Below are positions 32,764 through 41,769 of a stretch of 64,000 bases of DNA, piece after piece. Each line of letters starts with the position of its first letter. Position 1 is the first letter of the stretch. A program made the position numbers and the translations under genes. Source of the DNA: Xiheicaenibacterium sp046351325 (GTDB lineage: Bacteria; Myxococcota_A; Polyangia; Polyangiales; Polyangiaceae). The notes under the pieces were generated by a model. That model did no database searches and had not been told where the DNA came from. It was given only the letters and a program-made list of their open reading frames with translations. The stretch spans positions 868,001 to 932,000 of the forward strand of contig JAXLYR010000005.1 of the NCBI GenBank assembly GCA_046351325.1, in the 5' to 3' direction.

Positions 32764-34281
32764 TCAGTTGATCGGGACGAGCTGCGTGCCGTCTTTGCCG
32801 CAGAAGCCTGCGTCGGCAGGGAAGGTCGTCCCGCAGCTCGGGCAGATCTTCCCCATCTTCTGCCCAGTCGGAGAGCGGACCTCGCTCGGTCGCGGCGCTG
32901 GGTCTGCCTTCTTCGAGGGCACGAGCGGCGCGCCGTCGGTGGCGCAGAACCCGGTGCCTTCTTCGTAGACGGAGCCGCACTTCGGGCACTCGAGGGTGGT
33001 CTTGCCGCTGCGATCGAAGAAGCTCACGTTCGGCGGCGGCGCGACGAAGCTCTCGCGCGACGAGGCTGGCGCCGTGTCGGGCGCGCGTCGCCCGCGTCGC
33101 AACATCACGAAGCCGACCAGCCCGAGCAGCGCCGCGATGCCGCCGACGATCGCGAGGAACGTGATCTTGCGTTGGCGCGCGGTGTCCTCGGCGACGCTGC
33201 GATCGCCGCCGAAGCCGGTCGAGACCTCGAGGACGGCGGTGCGATCGTCCTCGCCCGCCGCGTTGAGCCCGCGCGCGACGAGGAGGCTCTCGTATTTGTC
33301 GGGCGGCGTGACCTCGACCGTCACGCGAACGCTGCGTTTTTGCAGCGTGACGACCACGTCGACCGTGCCCTCGGGGGCATCTGGCGCGGCCGTTATTTTG
33401 TGCTCAGTGATCGTGAGTTTGTTCGCCAGCGCCTCGTCGCCTTCGAACGTGATCTCCGGCTCGACGCCGAGCGAGCAGCCCTTCGCGTCCTTGACCTCGA
33501 CGGTGAGCTCGAAGGCATCGCCCGGTCGCATGAGCTTGCGGGCAGGGCGCACCTCGAGGCGCGTGGGCGCCGCGCCGGGCTCGCAGTCCCCGACAGGCGT
33601 CGGCGTGGGCCGCGGCGCAGGCTCGCGCGGCTCGCGCGCAGTCGAGCTCGGCGTCGGGGGCGCGGACGCAGACGGCGTCGCCGACGCGCTCGAGGCGGGC
33701 GCGGGCACTTCGTCAACGCGCTTGACCAATTTGAACGAGCGCGAGCGCGAGACCGTCGCGTGGCATTTCGTGTTCTGGATGTTGAACTCGAAGACGCCCT
33801 GCTCAGAGAACACGATGGTGTCGTTCGTCGCCGAGATGCTGGTGACGATCGCGGCCTTGCGTGGGTCGTTCGGCGCGCTGCTGCAGCGGTTCGACCAGCC
33901 GCGCTTCGACGCGGAGTGACTCGTGCGCGTGATGCCGCTGCCCTGCTCCCAACACTGCGCCGTGGTGAAGCTGCGACCTGCGCCGCTGAACGCGAGCTCG
34001 CCGCCTGCCTCTGCGACGCTCACCGAGCCGCCGGGCGCGCCACCGCTCGGCGTCGGCTTCGGCCCACAAGCGTCGCCCCAGTCGGTCGTCGACCAGCGTT
34101 CGCTCATGCCCGAGGCGCTCCACGAACCCGAGAGGGTCGGAAGTTCCTCTTCGGCGCTGGCAGAACGTACAGCTGCGACGATGGCTACCACGACCAACAA
34201 ACGCACGAGGTGGCCGATGATCAGCTTGCCCGTGTTCGAGGCCCCGCTACCTTGATCGTCATTCCATCGCGGCCGTATCAT
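32764..34281 (-). CDS. Secreted/membrane protein with two C-terminal zinc ribbons
   Basis: The ATG at 34279-34281 is chosen over a GTG at 34314; a GTG nearer the hydrophobic segment (LVRLLVVVAIVAAVRSASA, a probable signal peptide) is also possible. The 505-residue protein has an extracytoplasmic beta-rich domain (about 45-190) with Cys pairs, a Pro/Ser/Ala linker, a second beta domain (about 230-340), one transmembrane helix (ITFLAIVGGIAALLGLVGFV), and a cytoplasmic tail with two zinc ribbons, CPKCGS...FCATDG and CPSCGT...FCGKDG. This puts metal-binding ribbons in the cytoplasm and a sensor-like part outside. It is divergent from the GltJ-like gene across 187 nt. No function is assigned. Confidence 0.75.
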   Translation of the reverse strand: MIRPRWNDDQGSGASNTGKLIIGHLVRLLVVVAIVAAVRSASAEEELPTLSGSWSASGMSERWSTTDWGDACGPKPTPSGGAPGGSVSVAEAGGELAFSGAGRSFTTAQCWEQGSGITRTSHSASKRGWSNRCSSAPNDPRKAAIVTSISATNDTIVFSEQGVFEFNIQNTKCHATVSRSRSFKLVKRVDEVPAPASSASATPSASAPPTPSSTAREPREPAPRPTPTPVGDCEPGAAPTRLEVRPARKLMRPGDAFELTVEVKDAKGCSLGVEPEITFEGDEALANKLTITEHKITAAPDAPEGTVDVVVTLQKRSVRVTVEVTPPDKYESLLVARGLNAAGEDDRTAVLEVSTGFGGDRSVAEDTARQRKITFLAIVGGIAALLGLVGFVMLRRGRRAPDTAPASSRESFVAPPPNVSFFDRSGKTTLECPKCGSVYEEGTGFCATDGAPLVPSKKADPAPRPSEVRSPTGQKMGKICPSCGTTFPADAGFCGKDGTQLVPIN

Positions 34282-34468
34282 TGGGGGGTCATTGAAGCTG
34301 CGCGTGTAGCGCACGCCTGCCAGTTTCTCTCGAGGACCACCTGGCTCACGAGCCGCAACACGGATGACAATTCGTCATTGTTTTTGCTAACTGCACGGCG
34401 AAAAGCTTGAATACTCAAAGCAGCATGGCAAGGCGTTCATCGCGAACGGTCGCCGGAGGGTCATCGGC

Positions 34469-36184
34469 ATGAAGATCTCGTGTCAGTCCTGCGCGGCGAA
34501 GTACACGATCGCCGACGAAAAGGTCGTCGGCAAGGTCATCAAGATCAAGTGCAAGAAGTGCTCGAGCACGATCGTCGTCAACGGCAACGATCCGGGCACG
34601 CTCGAGCAACTTCGCGCCGCTCAGAACGACGGCTTCGATGATGCCGCGACACAGCTCGTCGGGCAGCAGGCGATGGGCGCGATCGCTGCCTCGCCGGCCA
34701 ACCCCGACGAGTGGACGGTCAGCATCACCGACGAAGACCAGCGCACGATGACCACGGCGCAAATCCTTGCCGAATACGGTCGCGGCACGCTCACCAACGA
34801 CACGTACGTGTGGCGCGACGGCATGACCGATTGGCTGCCCATCCTGCACGTCCCTGACTTGGCGTCGTTGCTCGCAGCATCGGGTTCAGCAGCCGCAGCG
34901 CCAGCTCCCGCACCGGGCTACCAAAACGGTGATCACGCAGCGCCCTTCGCCGCGAGCGGCTACGGCGCGCAGCCCGGGGCCATCCCTGCAGTCGGCGCGA
35001 TGGCCGGCGGCACAGCGATCATGAACGTCGGCGCGATCGGGGCCGGCGTTGCTCCCGCGGCAGCGGCTGCAGCTCCGGCAGCAGCGCGACGTGCTGGGGG
35101 GCGCTCGGGCGGGGCGGTCGACCTCTTCGGTGCAGGCGCCGCGGCCACGCAGCCTGCAGCAGCGCGCAGCGCACCACCACCGCCTGCGCCATCGGGTGAG
35201 AAGGCGATCGGCGAGCGCAACGAGACCAGCGTCCTCTTCTCCCTCAAGGATCTCGCGGCTGCCGAGCAAGCCGCCGCGAAGCCCGAGAAGAAGAGCGGCG
35301 GCGGTCTCTTCGACGGCGGCCAAGATCGCGTCGACGATCTGCTGAGCCTCGGCAGCGGCTCCGCGGGCACGCCGCTCTTCACGGCCGTGCCGCTGCACGC
35401 TCCCATCGTCGAGCCGCCGCCTCCTCCTCCGGCGAGCGTCGCGCCTGTGCCTGCGATGGCCGCGCCGATGGTCGTCGCACCGACGAAGCGCAGCCCCGTG
35501 CCGTTCATCGTCGGTGGTATCGGCGTGCTCGCGCTCGTCGGGGCGATCGTCGTCGTGCTCTCGGGCCGTGGGTCCGCCGCCAAGCCTGACGACAAGAAGA
35601 CCGAGACCAAGACCGAGGCCGCGTCGACCACCTCAGCGCCCACGAAGCCTGTCGAGAGCGTCGCGGTCGCCGAGACGTCGAAGACCAACACCGCCGCGCC
35701 CGATCCGACCAACACCGAGCCCACCCCCGAGGACTCTTCGAGCTCCACGGACAAGCCCAACCCCACGTCGACCACGACCACCTCTTCGAAGCTCAGCTTC
35801 AACGACCCGTCGAAGACGAGCGATCCGTCGAAGACGAGCGAGCCCACGAAGACCAGCGAGCCCACGAAGACCAGCGAGCCCACGAAGACCAGCGAGCCCG
35901 CTGGACCCGCGGGTGACACGCCGTTCGATCGAGGTGCTGCTTCGTCCGCCCTCAGCTCCGCCGCAGGTGGCGCGAAGGGTTGCAAGCAGGCGAATGGTCC
36001 GACGGGTTCCACGAAGGTCCAGGTGACGTTCGCTCCGAGCGGCAAGGCAACGCAGGCCGTGGTCGGCGCGCCGTTCGCAGGGACCCCGGTGGGTAGCTGC
36101 ATCGCGGCCGCGTTCAAGGGCCTGAGCGTCCCGCCGTTCACGGGCGCACCGGTGACCGTCTCGAAGACGGTTACAATCAAGTAA
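34469..36184 (+). CDS. GltJ/AgmX-like zinc-ribbon, GYF and AgmX/PglI-domain membrane protein
   Basis: The 571-residue protein begins with an MJ0042-type zinc ribbon (MKISCQSCAAKYTI...KCKKC; Cys 5, 8, 28, 31) and a GYF_2-like domain (about 82-126, WTVSITDEDQ...VWRDGMTDWLPI). An Ala/Pro-rich stretch follows, then one transmembrane helix (VPFIVGGIGVLALVGAIVVV, about 347-366), a Thr/Ser/Lys/Pro linker, and a C-terminal AgmX/PglI-type domain ending VPPFTGAPVTVSKTVTIK. In Myxococcus xanthus the gliding-motility protein GltJ has this order of domains and its zinc ribbon contacts MglA. No other Glt genes are in the window, so the symbol is not asserted. It converges on murB with 2 nt between stops. 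Confidence 0.82.
   Translation: MKISCQSCAAKYTIADEKVVGKVIKIKCKKCSSTIVVNGNDPGTLEQLRAAQNDGFDDAATQLVGQQAMGAIAASPANPDEWTVSITDEDQRTMTTAQILAEYGRGTLTNDTYVWRDGMTDWLPILHVPDLASLLAASGSAAAAPAPAPGYQNGDHAAPFAASGYGAQPGAIPAVGAMAGGTAIMNVGAIGAGVAPAAAAAAPAAARRAGGRSGGAVDLFGAGAAATQPAAARSAPPPPAPSGEKAIGERNETSVLFSLKDLAAAEQAAAKPEKKSGGGLFDGGQDRVDDLLSLGSGSAGTPLFTAVPLHAPIVEPPPPPPASVAPVPAMAAPMVVAPTKRSPVPFIVGGIGVLALVGAIVVVLSGRGSAAKPDDKKTETKTEAASTTSAPTKPVESVAVAETSKTNTAAPDPTNTEPTPEDSSSSTDKPNPTSTTTTSSKLSFNDPSKTSDPSKTSEPTKTSEPTKTSEPTKTSEPAGPAGDTPFDRGAASSALSSAAGGAKGCKQANGPTGSTKVQVTFAPSGKATQAVVGAPFAGTPVGSCIAAAFKGLSVPPFTGAPVTVSKTVTIK
35804..35899 (+). repeat. 18-bp in-frame tandem repeat in the GltJ-like gene
   Basis: Five 18-bp units plus a partial one encode (D/E)P(S/T)KTS, forming the periplasmic linker between the membrane helix and the C-terminal domain. 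The last three full units are identical. Copy number may vary between strains. Confidence 0.8.
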
Positions 36185-36186
36185 GA

Positions 36187-37287
36187 TCAGCCGGCGCGCA
36201 CTAGGGGGTCGAGCTCGGCGGGGTCGAAGCCGACGAGCTCGGGCTCGACCTCGATCCGTACGCCGAGTCGGTCTTCGACCGTCTCTTGCACCATGCGGGC
36301 GAAGTCGACGAGCTCGCGTGCGGTCGCGCCACCGCGGTTGACCACTGCGAGCGCGTGTCGCGTCGAGAGACCCACGCGCCCGCGGGCCGTGCCCTTCACG
36401 AGGCCGGCTTGCTCGATGAGCCAGCCCGCGGCGAGCTTCACCTTGCTGGCATCCCCCGCGACGGGGAAGCGAGGCATCGTCGCCGCCCCAGCGCGCGCCG
36501 CTACAGCGTCGGCGAGCGCGGCGTCGACGATGGGGTTCATGAAGAACGAGCCCGCGCTGCGGTTGTTCTCGGCCTCGAGCTTCACCTCGTCGAAGACCAT
36601 CGATTTGGCGCGTCGGAGGGCGATCACCCGCTCGCGGATCTCTGCGATCGGAGCGCTCTCCGCATTGAGCGCTCGCGAGAGCTCTCCGTAGCGGACGCGA
36701 CCGGTCTCACCCTGCGCTAGGCGAAAGGCGACCGACGTGACGATGAAACGCCCTCGCCCTGCGCGCTTGAAGAAGCTGTCGCGGTAAGCGAACGCGAGCG
36801 CAGCAGCTTCGAAGACCACGCGCTCGCCCGTCGCGCGCTCGACCGCGGTGACGGACTCGATCGTGTCCGAGACCTCTTGTCCGTAGGCACCGACGTTTTG
36901 GATGGGGGTCGCGCCGACGCGACCAGGAATCCCCGACAGACACTCGACGCCCACGAGTCGCTCGGAGACCGCTCGCGCGACGAACGCGTCCCAGGGCTCG
37001 CCTGCGCCGACCTCGACGAGCGCAGCGGAGCCCTCTCGCGTGATGTGGAGTCCGCGCAGCTCGAGGCGCAGCACGAGCGCGTGCAGGCCACGATCCGCTA
37101 CGACGAGGTTCGACCCGGCTCCCAAGACAAAGGTCTCGAGGCCTTCGTCGCGCGCGTGCTCGAGCGCGCGTCGGAGTCCGACCTCCGAGGTGACCGTCGC
37201 CATCATCGTGGCCGGCCCCCCGACGCCCATCGTCGTCAGCGGAGCGAGCGGGACGTCGCGCGCGAGGACGAGGTCGGCGTCGCTCAC
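36187..37287 (-). CDS. murB: UDP-N-acetylenolpyruvoylglucosamine reductase (MurB)
   Basis: The 366-residue protein starts at a GTG (37287) and shows MurB signatures: an FAD-binding N-terminal domain with LTTMGVGGPA and VLGAGSNLVV, then SGIPGRVGATPIQNVGAYG, YRDSFFK with the Tyr insertion typical of the E. coli-type enzyme, and NRSAGSFFMNP with the proton-donor Ser. A C-terminal Glu is present near PELVGF. It reduces UDP-GlcNAc-enolpyruvate to UDP-MurNAc with NADPH in the cytoplasm, the second committed step of peptidoglycan synthesis. It lies 7 nt after the large DUF3857-type lipoprotein gene on the same strand. It is the only clear core cell-wall gene here. Confidence 0.95.
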   Translation of the reverse strand: MSDADLVLARDVPLAPLTTMGVGGPATMMATVTSEVGLRRALEHARDEGLETFVLGAGSNLVVADRGLHALVLRLELRGLHITREGSAALVEVGAGEPWDAFVARAVSERLVGVECLSGIPGRVGATPIQNVGAYGQEVSDTIESVTAVERATGERVVFEAAALAFAYRDSFFKRAGRGRFIVTSVAFRLAQGETGRVRYGELSRALNAESAPIAEIRERVIALRRAKSMVFDEVKLEAENNRSAGSFFMNPIVDAALADAVAARAGAATMPRFPVAGDASKVKLAAGWLIEQAGLVKGTARGRVGLSTRHALAVVNRGGATARELVDFARMVQETVEDRLGVRIEVEPELVGFDPAELDPLVRAG

Positions 37288-37294
37288 CGCGCCG

Positions 37295-40200
37295 TCACTG
37301 CTTCACGCGGACGCGGATACTCGTCTCGAACCCGCGGTCGATAGCTTGAACCTCGTTCAAGAATCGATCGTAGTCCTCGCCGGCGACGGTGCCGGTCGGG
37401 AGGTTCATCGTGAAGGTCTCGGTGATGGTGTTGCCCTGCACGGCGATGTCGCGCTTCGCCGCGACGAAGTCGCTCTTCTTGTCGACCGCGGCAGCCGACT
37501 TCTCGACGGTGGCGCCCGCGGGCAGCGTGATTCGTCGCTTGAGCTTGTATTGGATCGGCCACTCGATCGTGAGCGCGCTCGTGCGGTTCGCCTGCGAGGC
37601 GTACATCCCCGCGAGCGTCCCGCTCTTCGCCGGGTCGTAGCCGGGGAGGATCCAAGTCTTGCCGTCCTTCGTCTCGATCGCGCCGAAGCCGGGGATCGTG
37701 ATCGAGGCCGAGATCTTCACCTCCCACGAGCCGTCCTCGCTGAGGAGCTTCACGTTGTCGACGCTCGCCCACGGGAGCCAGCTCGAGACGACGTCGCGCA
37801 GCATGCTGCGTCGGTCGTCGCCGACTGCGTAGTTGAAGGACTCCGAGAGATACTGCGCCGTGCGACCGCGGAGCAGCAGCGTCACTGTCCCCGTCGCTGT
37901 GCCCGCCGCGTCGACCGCGAGCTGCACATCGGCCTCGTCTGCGGAGTCCTCGTCGACGACCGGGACAGGGACGATCTCACCGCTCGACATGATCGCGCTG
38001 CGTCCCTTGAGCTCGGCGCTGATGCGCCCTGGAGGCGGCGGCGGGCCGTCCACGTCGGGGTCGATCCAGACGTTGCCCGACGCGAGGCGAACGACGACGA
38101 GCGGCTTGCGGAACCGCCCCGGGTGCGGCGGCACGTTGGGCGCAGCGGAGAACGGTTCGGTCTCGGCGACCGCGAGATCGACCTTCACGCCGAGCTCTTT
38201 CAGCGTGCGGTAGATGATCCACGTCCGGCTGCCGATGCCCTCTTCGACCATCGATCGGATCGATTGGCCGTGACCGCCGGCGACGGCGAAGCCGCCGTAG
38301 TCGGAGAGCTCGAAGCCACCGCTCGCGATCTTGATTGTCTTGCCGACGTACTCGACGACGCGCGCGACCAACGCTGCTTCGTCGGTGGGTCGCGTGCCGT
38401 TCGGGTCGCCGCCCTTCGAGGCCTCCTCGGCGAAGCGCTGTATGAACGGATCGTTCTCCTCGAGCGAGCGGATGCTCTCCGTGATCGATTTGCCGACCTT
38501 CTCCCAGGTCTGGGTGCCGAGGCTCACGCGGACGCCGGCCTCGATGTAGGAGAGCCCGGGCTCGATCTCGCGCGGCGCTTGGTTCGTCAGTTTGTAGGTT
38601 ACAAACTTGTAGCCCTCGCGGTGCTCTTCGGTGGGTTTGCCGAGGAGCGGGTGCACCCAAGACGTGGCTTGGAAGGTCTCGGGCAGGCGCAAGACGATCT
38701 CGGCGTCGGCGACGCTCACGCGCTCGGGCATGAGGTCCGGCGTGTCGAGGCCGACCTCGCCGATCTCGTTCGGGTAGTAGTAACCCTCGAGATAGTGCTC
38801 GATGTAGTCGCCCTGCTCGAGCTGGCTCAGGTCACCGCCGCCCGCGACGGCCTCGAGGATGCTGCCGTCCTTCTTGATCACGCGCCGGCGGAGGAGCTGC
38901 AAATAGCCTTGCCCGTCGACCGAAGGCTGATCGACCCAGATGCTCCGGTCGACGTCGGTGGTGCCCGCGACGCGGCGCAAGTCGTAGAGCACGACGTGGA
39001 TGAAGCCGTCCTCGTCCATGCCGTAGTGCTCGACGTGCTTGAGCACGGCGGTGGCGGCCCCCGGCAAGATCGGCTGCGCGCGATCGCGCTCGATCAGTTT
39101 GTGGCCTTCGTCTTCGAAGCGCTTGGCGTCTTCGCTCGGCTCGCCGAACGCGAGCGACACGGTCGTCGTCGAGTACGGTCGATTCTGGTCGGAGATGAGC
39201 TCGCGCTGCGCGAGGGCCTTCGCCGCGCCGCGGTCCTTCATCCTGGCGAGGACGGACACCACGCGAGCCGCGGAGCGCTCCCACGGGAACATCGACTCGT
39301 AGACGCGCAGCGCGCCCTCGTCGTCACCGAGCCGCTCGCGCAGGCTCATCTCGTAGTCGAGGTAGGCGCGCGGCGATCCGGTGAGCTCGCGCACGCGCGC
39401 GACCTCCTCGAGGGCGCCTTTGCGATCGCCGATCGCGGATTTTGCCTCGGCGCACGACAGCGTCGATCGCGACAGCCCGCCCTCGCACGACAGCGTAACG
39501 CGCTCGCGACCCGAGCGCGGATGCAGGCCGGCGTCCCAGCTCGCGAGCATCGATGAGCCGGGCGCGGCCTTCTCGAGGGCGCGGTAGGTGCGCTCCGTGA
39601 GGTCGTCGAGCCCTGCGCGCTGCGACAGGTCGTAGACGAGCGCGAGCTTCATCGTGTCGAGCTTCGAGAGGTCAGCGTCCGGCTTCGTCACGCCGAGCGC
39701 AGCGAGCGCCTCGAACGTGCCGTCGCTGTATCCCTTGCGCCGCGTGAGCATCTCGGACTCGACCATCGCGAGCTCCCACGACGACGGCGCGGCCTTCTTC
39801 ACCTCGTCGATCGAGATGCGCTCGCGCTCCACGCGCTTCCAATCGGCCATGTCGGCCGCGCGCTCCATCGCTCGCATCCACAAGAGGTGGAAGGCAGCGC
39901 TCCGGCCCTCGCGCTTCTCGAGCAGCGCGGCCTCCAACATGTGCTCGGCCTTTCGATCGTTGCCAGCCGAGAGCAGCGCTGACGCGCCTGTAACGATCGC
40001 GTCTTCGCTCGAGCCGATCGCCCCGAGGTCGATCATCTTCACGGTGCTTACAGTGGCGTCGGCGCTGTCCCCCTTCTGGGGGGCCTTGCTCACGAGCGGC
40101 AGCCCGTCGTCGCCGACCACGAGCAGCGCGACGCCGCTCGAGTCGTTCTTGTCCGCGACGCGGATCACCACGCGGAGTGTCCCCGCGCTCGCCTCGGCGA

Positions 40201-41023
40201 TGCTCATGGTGGTGACAGACGAGTAACCAGCGTCCCACTCGCGCGACGCGACCTTCGAGCCGCCGACCTCGAGCACGGTCGTCGACGTGGCGGTCATCAT
40301 GAAGCTGAGCGCTTGGGTCCGCGGGTTCTCCAAATGGATGACGATCTCGCGGGTCCCCGGTTTGTCGCTCGCGCCGTGGCTCGCGATCCAGCAGCCTTGC
40401 GCGGGGATCTTCGCGACCTTCGCGGGGTTGAAGCGGTTCGGACCCGTGTACATGGGCAGCGGCCCTGTCGCGGGCGTCTTGGCCGGCTGCTCGAGCGTCG
40501 TCAGCGGGGTGATGTCGAGCGGACCAACCACCGTCGCCTCGGCCAAGCAGCCCTCACGGGCGCGCCATGCCTGCGCGCTCGCCGTCTCGCCGGTGAAGAG
40601 CGCCATGTTCTCCAGGCTGCTCGCGAGCGAGGACCGAATGAGCGGCGCGAACTCGCCCTTCGAGCCGTCGAGCGCGTTCCACGCTTGGGTCAGCCGCTGC
40701 GCGATCTTGCGGTAATTATCGGCCTGGCGGTCCGAGACGGGCGCGGGTGCTCGCCCGCCGCGCCCCGCCAAGAGCGCATCGAGCGACGCGGTCACGACGG
40801 CCAGCGAGTCGGTCGCCGAGGGATCGGCGACAGCGCGATCGATGGCGTCGAGGTAGCCGTCCGCAGAGTCGGGCTGCGTCATCTCGGTAGCGAAGGCGGC
40901 CGCGAACACCGCCGAAGCGCTCGCGCCGCCGACAACCGGGACTTTGGCTGGCTGGTTGTTACAACCGGAGACGACGAGCAGGAGAGCCAGGTTGGCTGCC
41001 CATGAGCGACCGCGGAGCTTCAT
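37295..41023 (-). CDS. Large DUF3857/transglutaminase-like lipoprotein with TPR-like region
   Basis: The ATG at 41021-41023 is followed directly by a lipoprotein signal (MKLRGRSWAANLALLLVVSGC); an ATG seven codons upstream is possible. The 1242-residue protein has helical TPR-like repeats in the first half and, from about residue 640, a DUF3857-like beta domain (YDLRRVAGTTDVDRSIWVDQ, EHYLEGYYYPNEIG) and a transglutaminase-like fold (VEYVGKTIKIASGG, RSMVEEGIGSRTWIIYRTL). The position expected to carry the nucleophilic Cys reads IGSRTW, so catalysis by the classical triad looks lost. A C-terminal beta domain follows. It is probably a periplasmic scaffold. The gene is followed by murB after 7 nt. 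Confidence 0.75.
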   Translation of the reverse strand: MKLRGRSWAANLALLLVVSGCNNQPAKVPVVGGASASAVFAAAFATEMTQPDSADGYLDAIDRAVADPSATDSLAVVTASLDALLAGRGGRAPAPVSDRQADNYRKIAQRLTQAWNALDGSKGEFAPLIRSSLASSLENMALFTGETASAQAWRAREGCLAEATVVGPLDITPLTTLEQPAKTPATGPLPMYTGPNRFNPAKVAKIPAQGCWIASHGASDKPGTREIVIHLENPRTQALSFMMTATSTTVLEVGGSKVASREWDAGYSSVTTMSIAEASAGTLRVVIRVADKNDSSGVALLVVGDDGLPLVSKAPQKGDSADATVSTVKMIDLGAIGSSEDAIVTGASALLSAGNDRKAEHMLEAALLEKREGRSAAFHLLWMRAMERAADMADWKRVERERISIDEVKKAAPSSWELAMVESEMLTRRKGYSDGTFEALAALGVTKPDADLSKLDTMKLALVYDLSQRAGLDDLTERTYRALEKAAPGSSMLASWDAGLHPRSGRERVTLSCEGGLSRSTLSCAEAKSAIGDRKGALEEVARVRELTGSPRAYLDYEMSLRERLGDDEGALRVYESMFPWERSAARVVSVLARMKDRGAAKALAQRELISDQNRPYSTTTVSLAFGEPSEDAKRFEDEGHKLIERDRAQPILPGAATAVLKHVEHYGMDEDGFIHVVLYDLRRVAGTTDVDRSIWVDQPSVDGQGYLQLLRRRVIKKDGSILEAVAGGGDLSQLEQGDYIEHYLEGYYYPNEIGEVGLDTPDLMPERVSVADAEIVLRLPETFQATSWVHPLLGKPTEEHREGYKFVTYKLTNQAPREIEPGLSYIEAGVRVSLGTQTWEKVGKSITESIRSLEENDPFIQRFAEEASKGGDPNGTRPTDEAALVARVVEYVGKTIKIASGGFELSDYGGFAVAGGHGQSIRSMVEEGIGSRTWIIYRTLKELGVKVDLAVAETEPFSAAPNVPPHPGRFRKPLVVVRLASGNVWIDPDVDGPPPPPGRISAELKGRSAIMSSGEIVPVPVVDEDSADEADVQLAVDAAGTATGTVTLLLRGRTAQYLSESFNYAVGDDRRSMLRDVVSSWLPWASVDNVKLLSEDGSWEVKISASITIPGFGAIETKDGKTWILPGYDPAKSGTLAGMYASQANRTSALTIEWPIQYKLKRRITLPAGATVEKSAAAVDKKSDFVAAKRDIAVQGNTITETFTMNLPTGTVAGEDYDRFLNEVQAIDRGFETSIRVRVKQ
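39980..39993 (-). other. TTAC-N6-GTCA motif copy (in DUF3857-type gene)
   Basis: The minus strand reads TTACAGGCGCGTCA. In the gene this gives GTT ACA GGC GCG TCA; GTT, ACA and TCA are rare codons in this window. Confidence 0.5.
40213..40226 (-). other. TTAC-N6-GTCA motif copy (in DUF3857-type gene)
   Basis: The minus strand reads TTACTCGTCTGTCA, within codons GGT TAC TCG TCT GTC ACC. A weaker relative, TTAC-N6-GTCG, lies at 40048-40061. Confidence 0.45.
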
Positions 41024-41119
41024 GCGGTGCTCATGCTGCCCCATCCTGGGCGATCGGGGTAGGTCGCTTCATAGGATTTCGGCGGGCTCGTCGCGGCTCC
41101 TACGGTAGCCTTCGCCGCC

Positions 41120-41713
41120 ATGCTGAACGCTGGCGATACAGCCCCCGACTTCGAGCTCCCCGCGGACGATGGGACGGTCTTTTCGCTCGAGAAGGCCCGC
41201 GGCAAGAACGTCGTTCTCTACTTCTATCCGAAGGACGACACCCCCGGCTGCACGCGCGAGGGCATCGAGTTCTCGGGCGCGCTCGAGCTCTTCGATTCGC
41301 TCGGTGCCGTGGTCATCGGCGTGTCGAAAGACTCGATCGCCGCGCACTGTCGCTTCCGCGACAAATACAAGCTGCGCGTTCGACTGCTCTCCGACACGAA
41401 CCTCGCCGTCCACAAGGCTTACGGCGCTTGGGGGATGAAGACGATGTACGGACAGGCTCGCGAGGGGACCATTCGCTCGACGTTCCTCATCGACCCGGGC
41501 GGCAAGATCACCAAGGTTTGGCCCTCGGTGAAGGTCGATGGACACGCGGACGCCGTATTGGCGGCGCTCGGTGGGACCCAATCGCCGACTGCCAAAAAGC
41601 CCGCTGCTGCCAAGACGCCAGCTGCCAAAAAGCCCGCTGCTGCCAAGACGCCAGCTGCCAAAAAGCCCGCTGCTGCCAAGAAGCCTGCTGCCAAAAAGCC
41701 AATTGCCAAGTAG
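41120..41713 (+). CDS. PrxQ/Bcp-type peroxiredoxin with a Lys/Ala/Pro histone-H1-like tail
   Basis: The first 155 residues are a thioredoxin-fold peroxiredoxin: FYPKDDTPGCT with peroxidatic Cys44, VVIGVSKDS, and RSTFLIDPGGKI. The resolving Cys five residues later in E. coli Bcp is absent, but Cys77 in AAHCRF sits in the helix used by alpha-3 type PrxQ enzymes. It reduces peroxides with thioredoxin in the cytoplasm. After residue 155 comes a 42-residue tail of AKKPAA/AKTPAA repeats, strongly basic and like bacterial H1-type histones, which is not part of the family. The tail could bind DNA or RNA. It is divergent from the DUF3857-type gene by 96 nt. Confidence 0.92.
   Translation: MLNAGDTAPDFELPADDGTVFSLEKARGKNVVLYFYPKDDTPGCTREGIEFSGALELFDSLGAVVIGVSKDSIAAHCRFRDKYKLRVRLLSDTNLAVHKAYGAWGMKTMYGQAREGTIRSTFLIDPGGKITKVWPSVKVDGHADAVLAALGGTQSPTAKKPAAAKTPAAKKPAAAKTPAAKKPAAAKKPAAKKPIAK
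41588..41710 (+). repeat. 33-bp tandem repeat encoding the basic tail
   Basis: Nearly identical 33-bp units (41588, 41621, 41654) and a shorter fourth one encode (A)AKKPAAAKTPA. The repeats are in frame and probably arose by slippage duplication. Confidence 0.8.
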
Positions 41714-41769
41714 GGCTCGCGATTGGGCGGGCCTGCGCGCCTGACCGAGGTCGTGCTAAGCCCCGTCGC

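Noticed and set aside
36902..39556. An 884-codon plus-strand open frame over murB and the DUF3857-type gene
   Set aside because: It crosses two real minus-strand genes and has no recognisable domain.
35804..41710. Short direct repeats (35804-35899, 41588-41710) as possible CRISPR arrays
   Set aside because: Units are contiguous, in frame (18 and 33 bp) and encode low-complexity protein; there are no spacers or cas genes.
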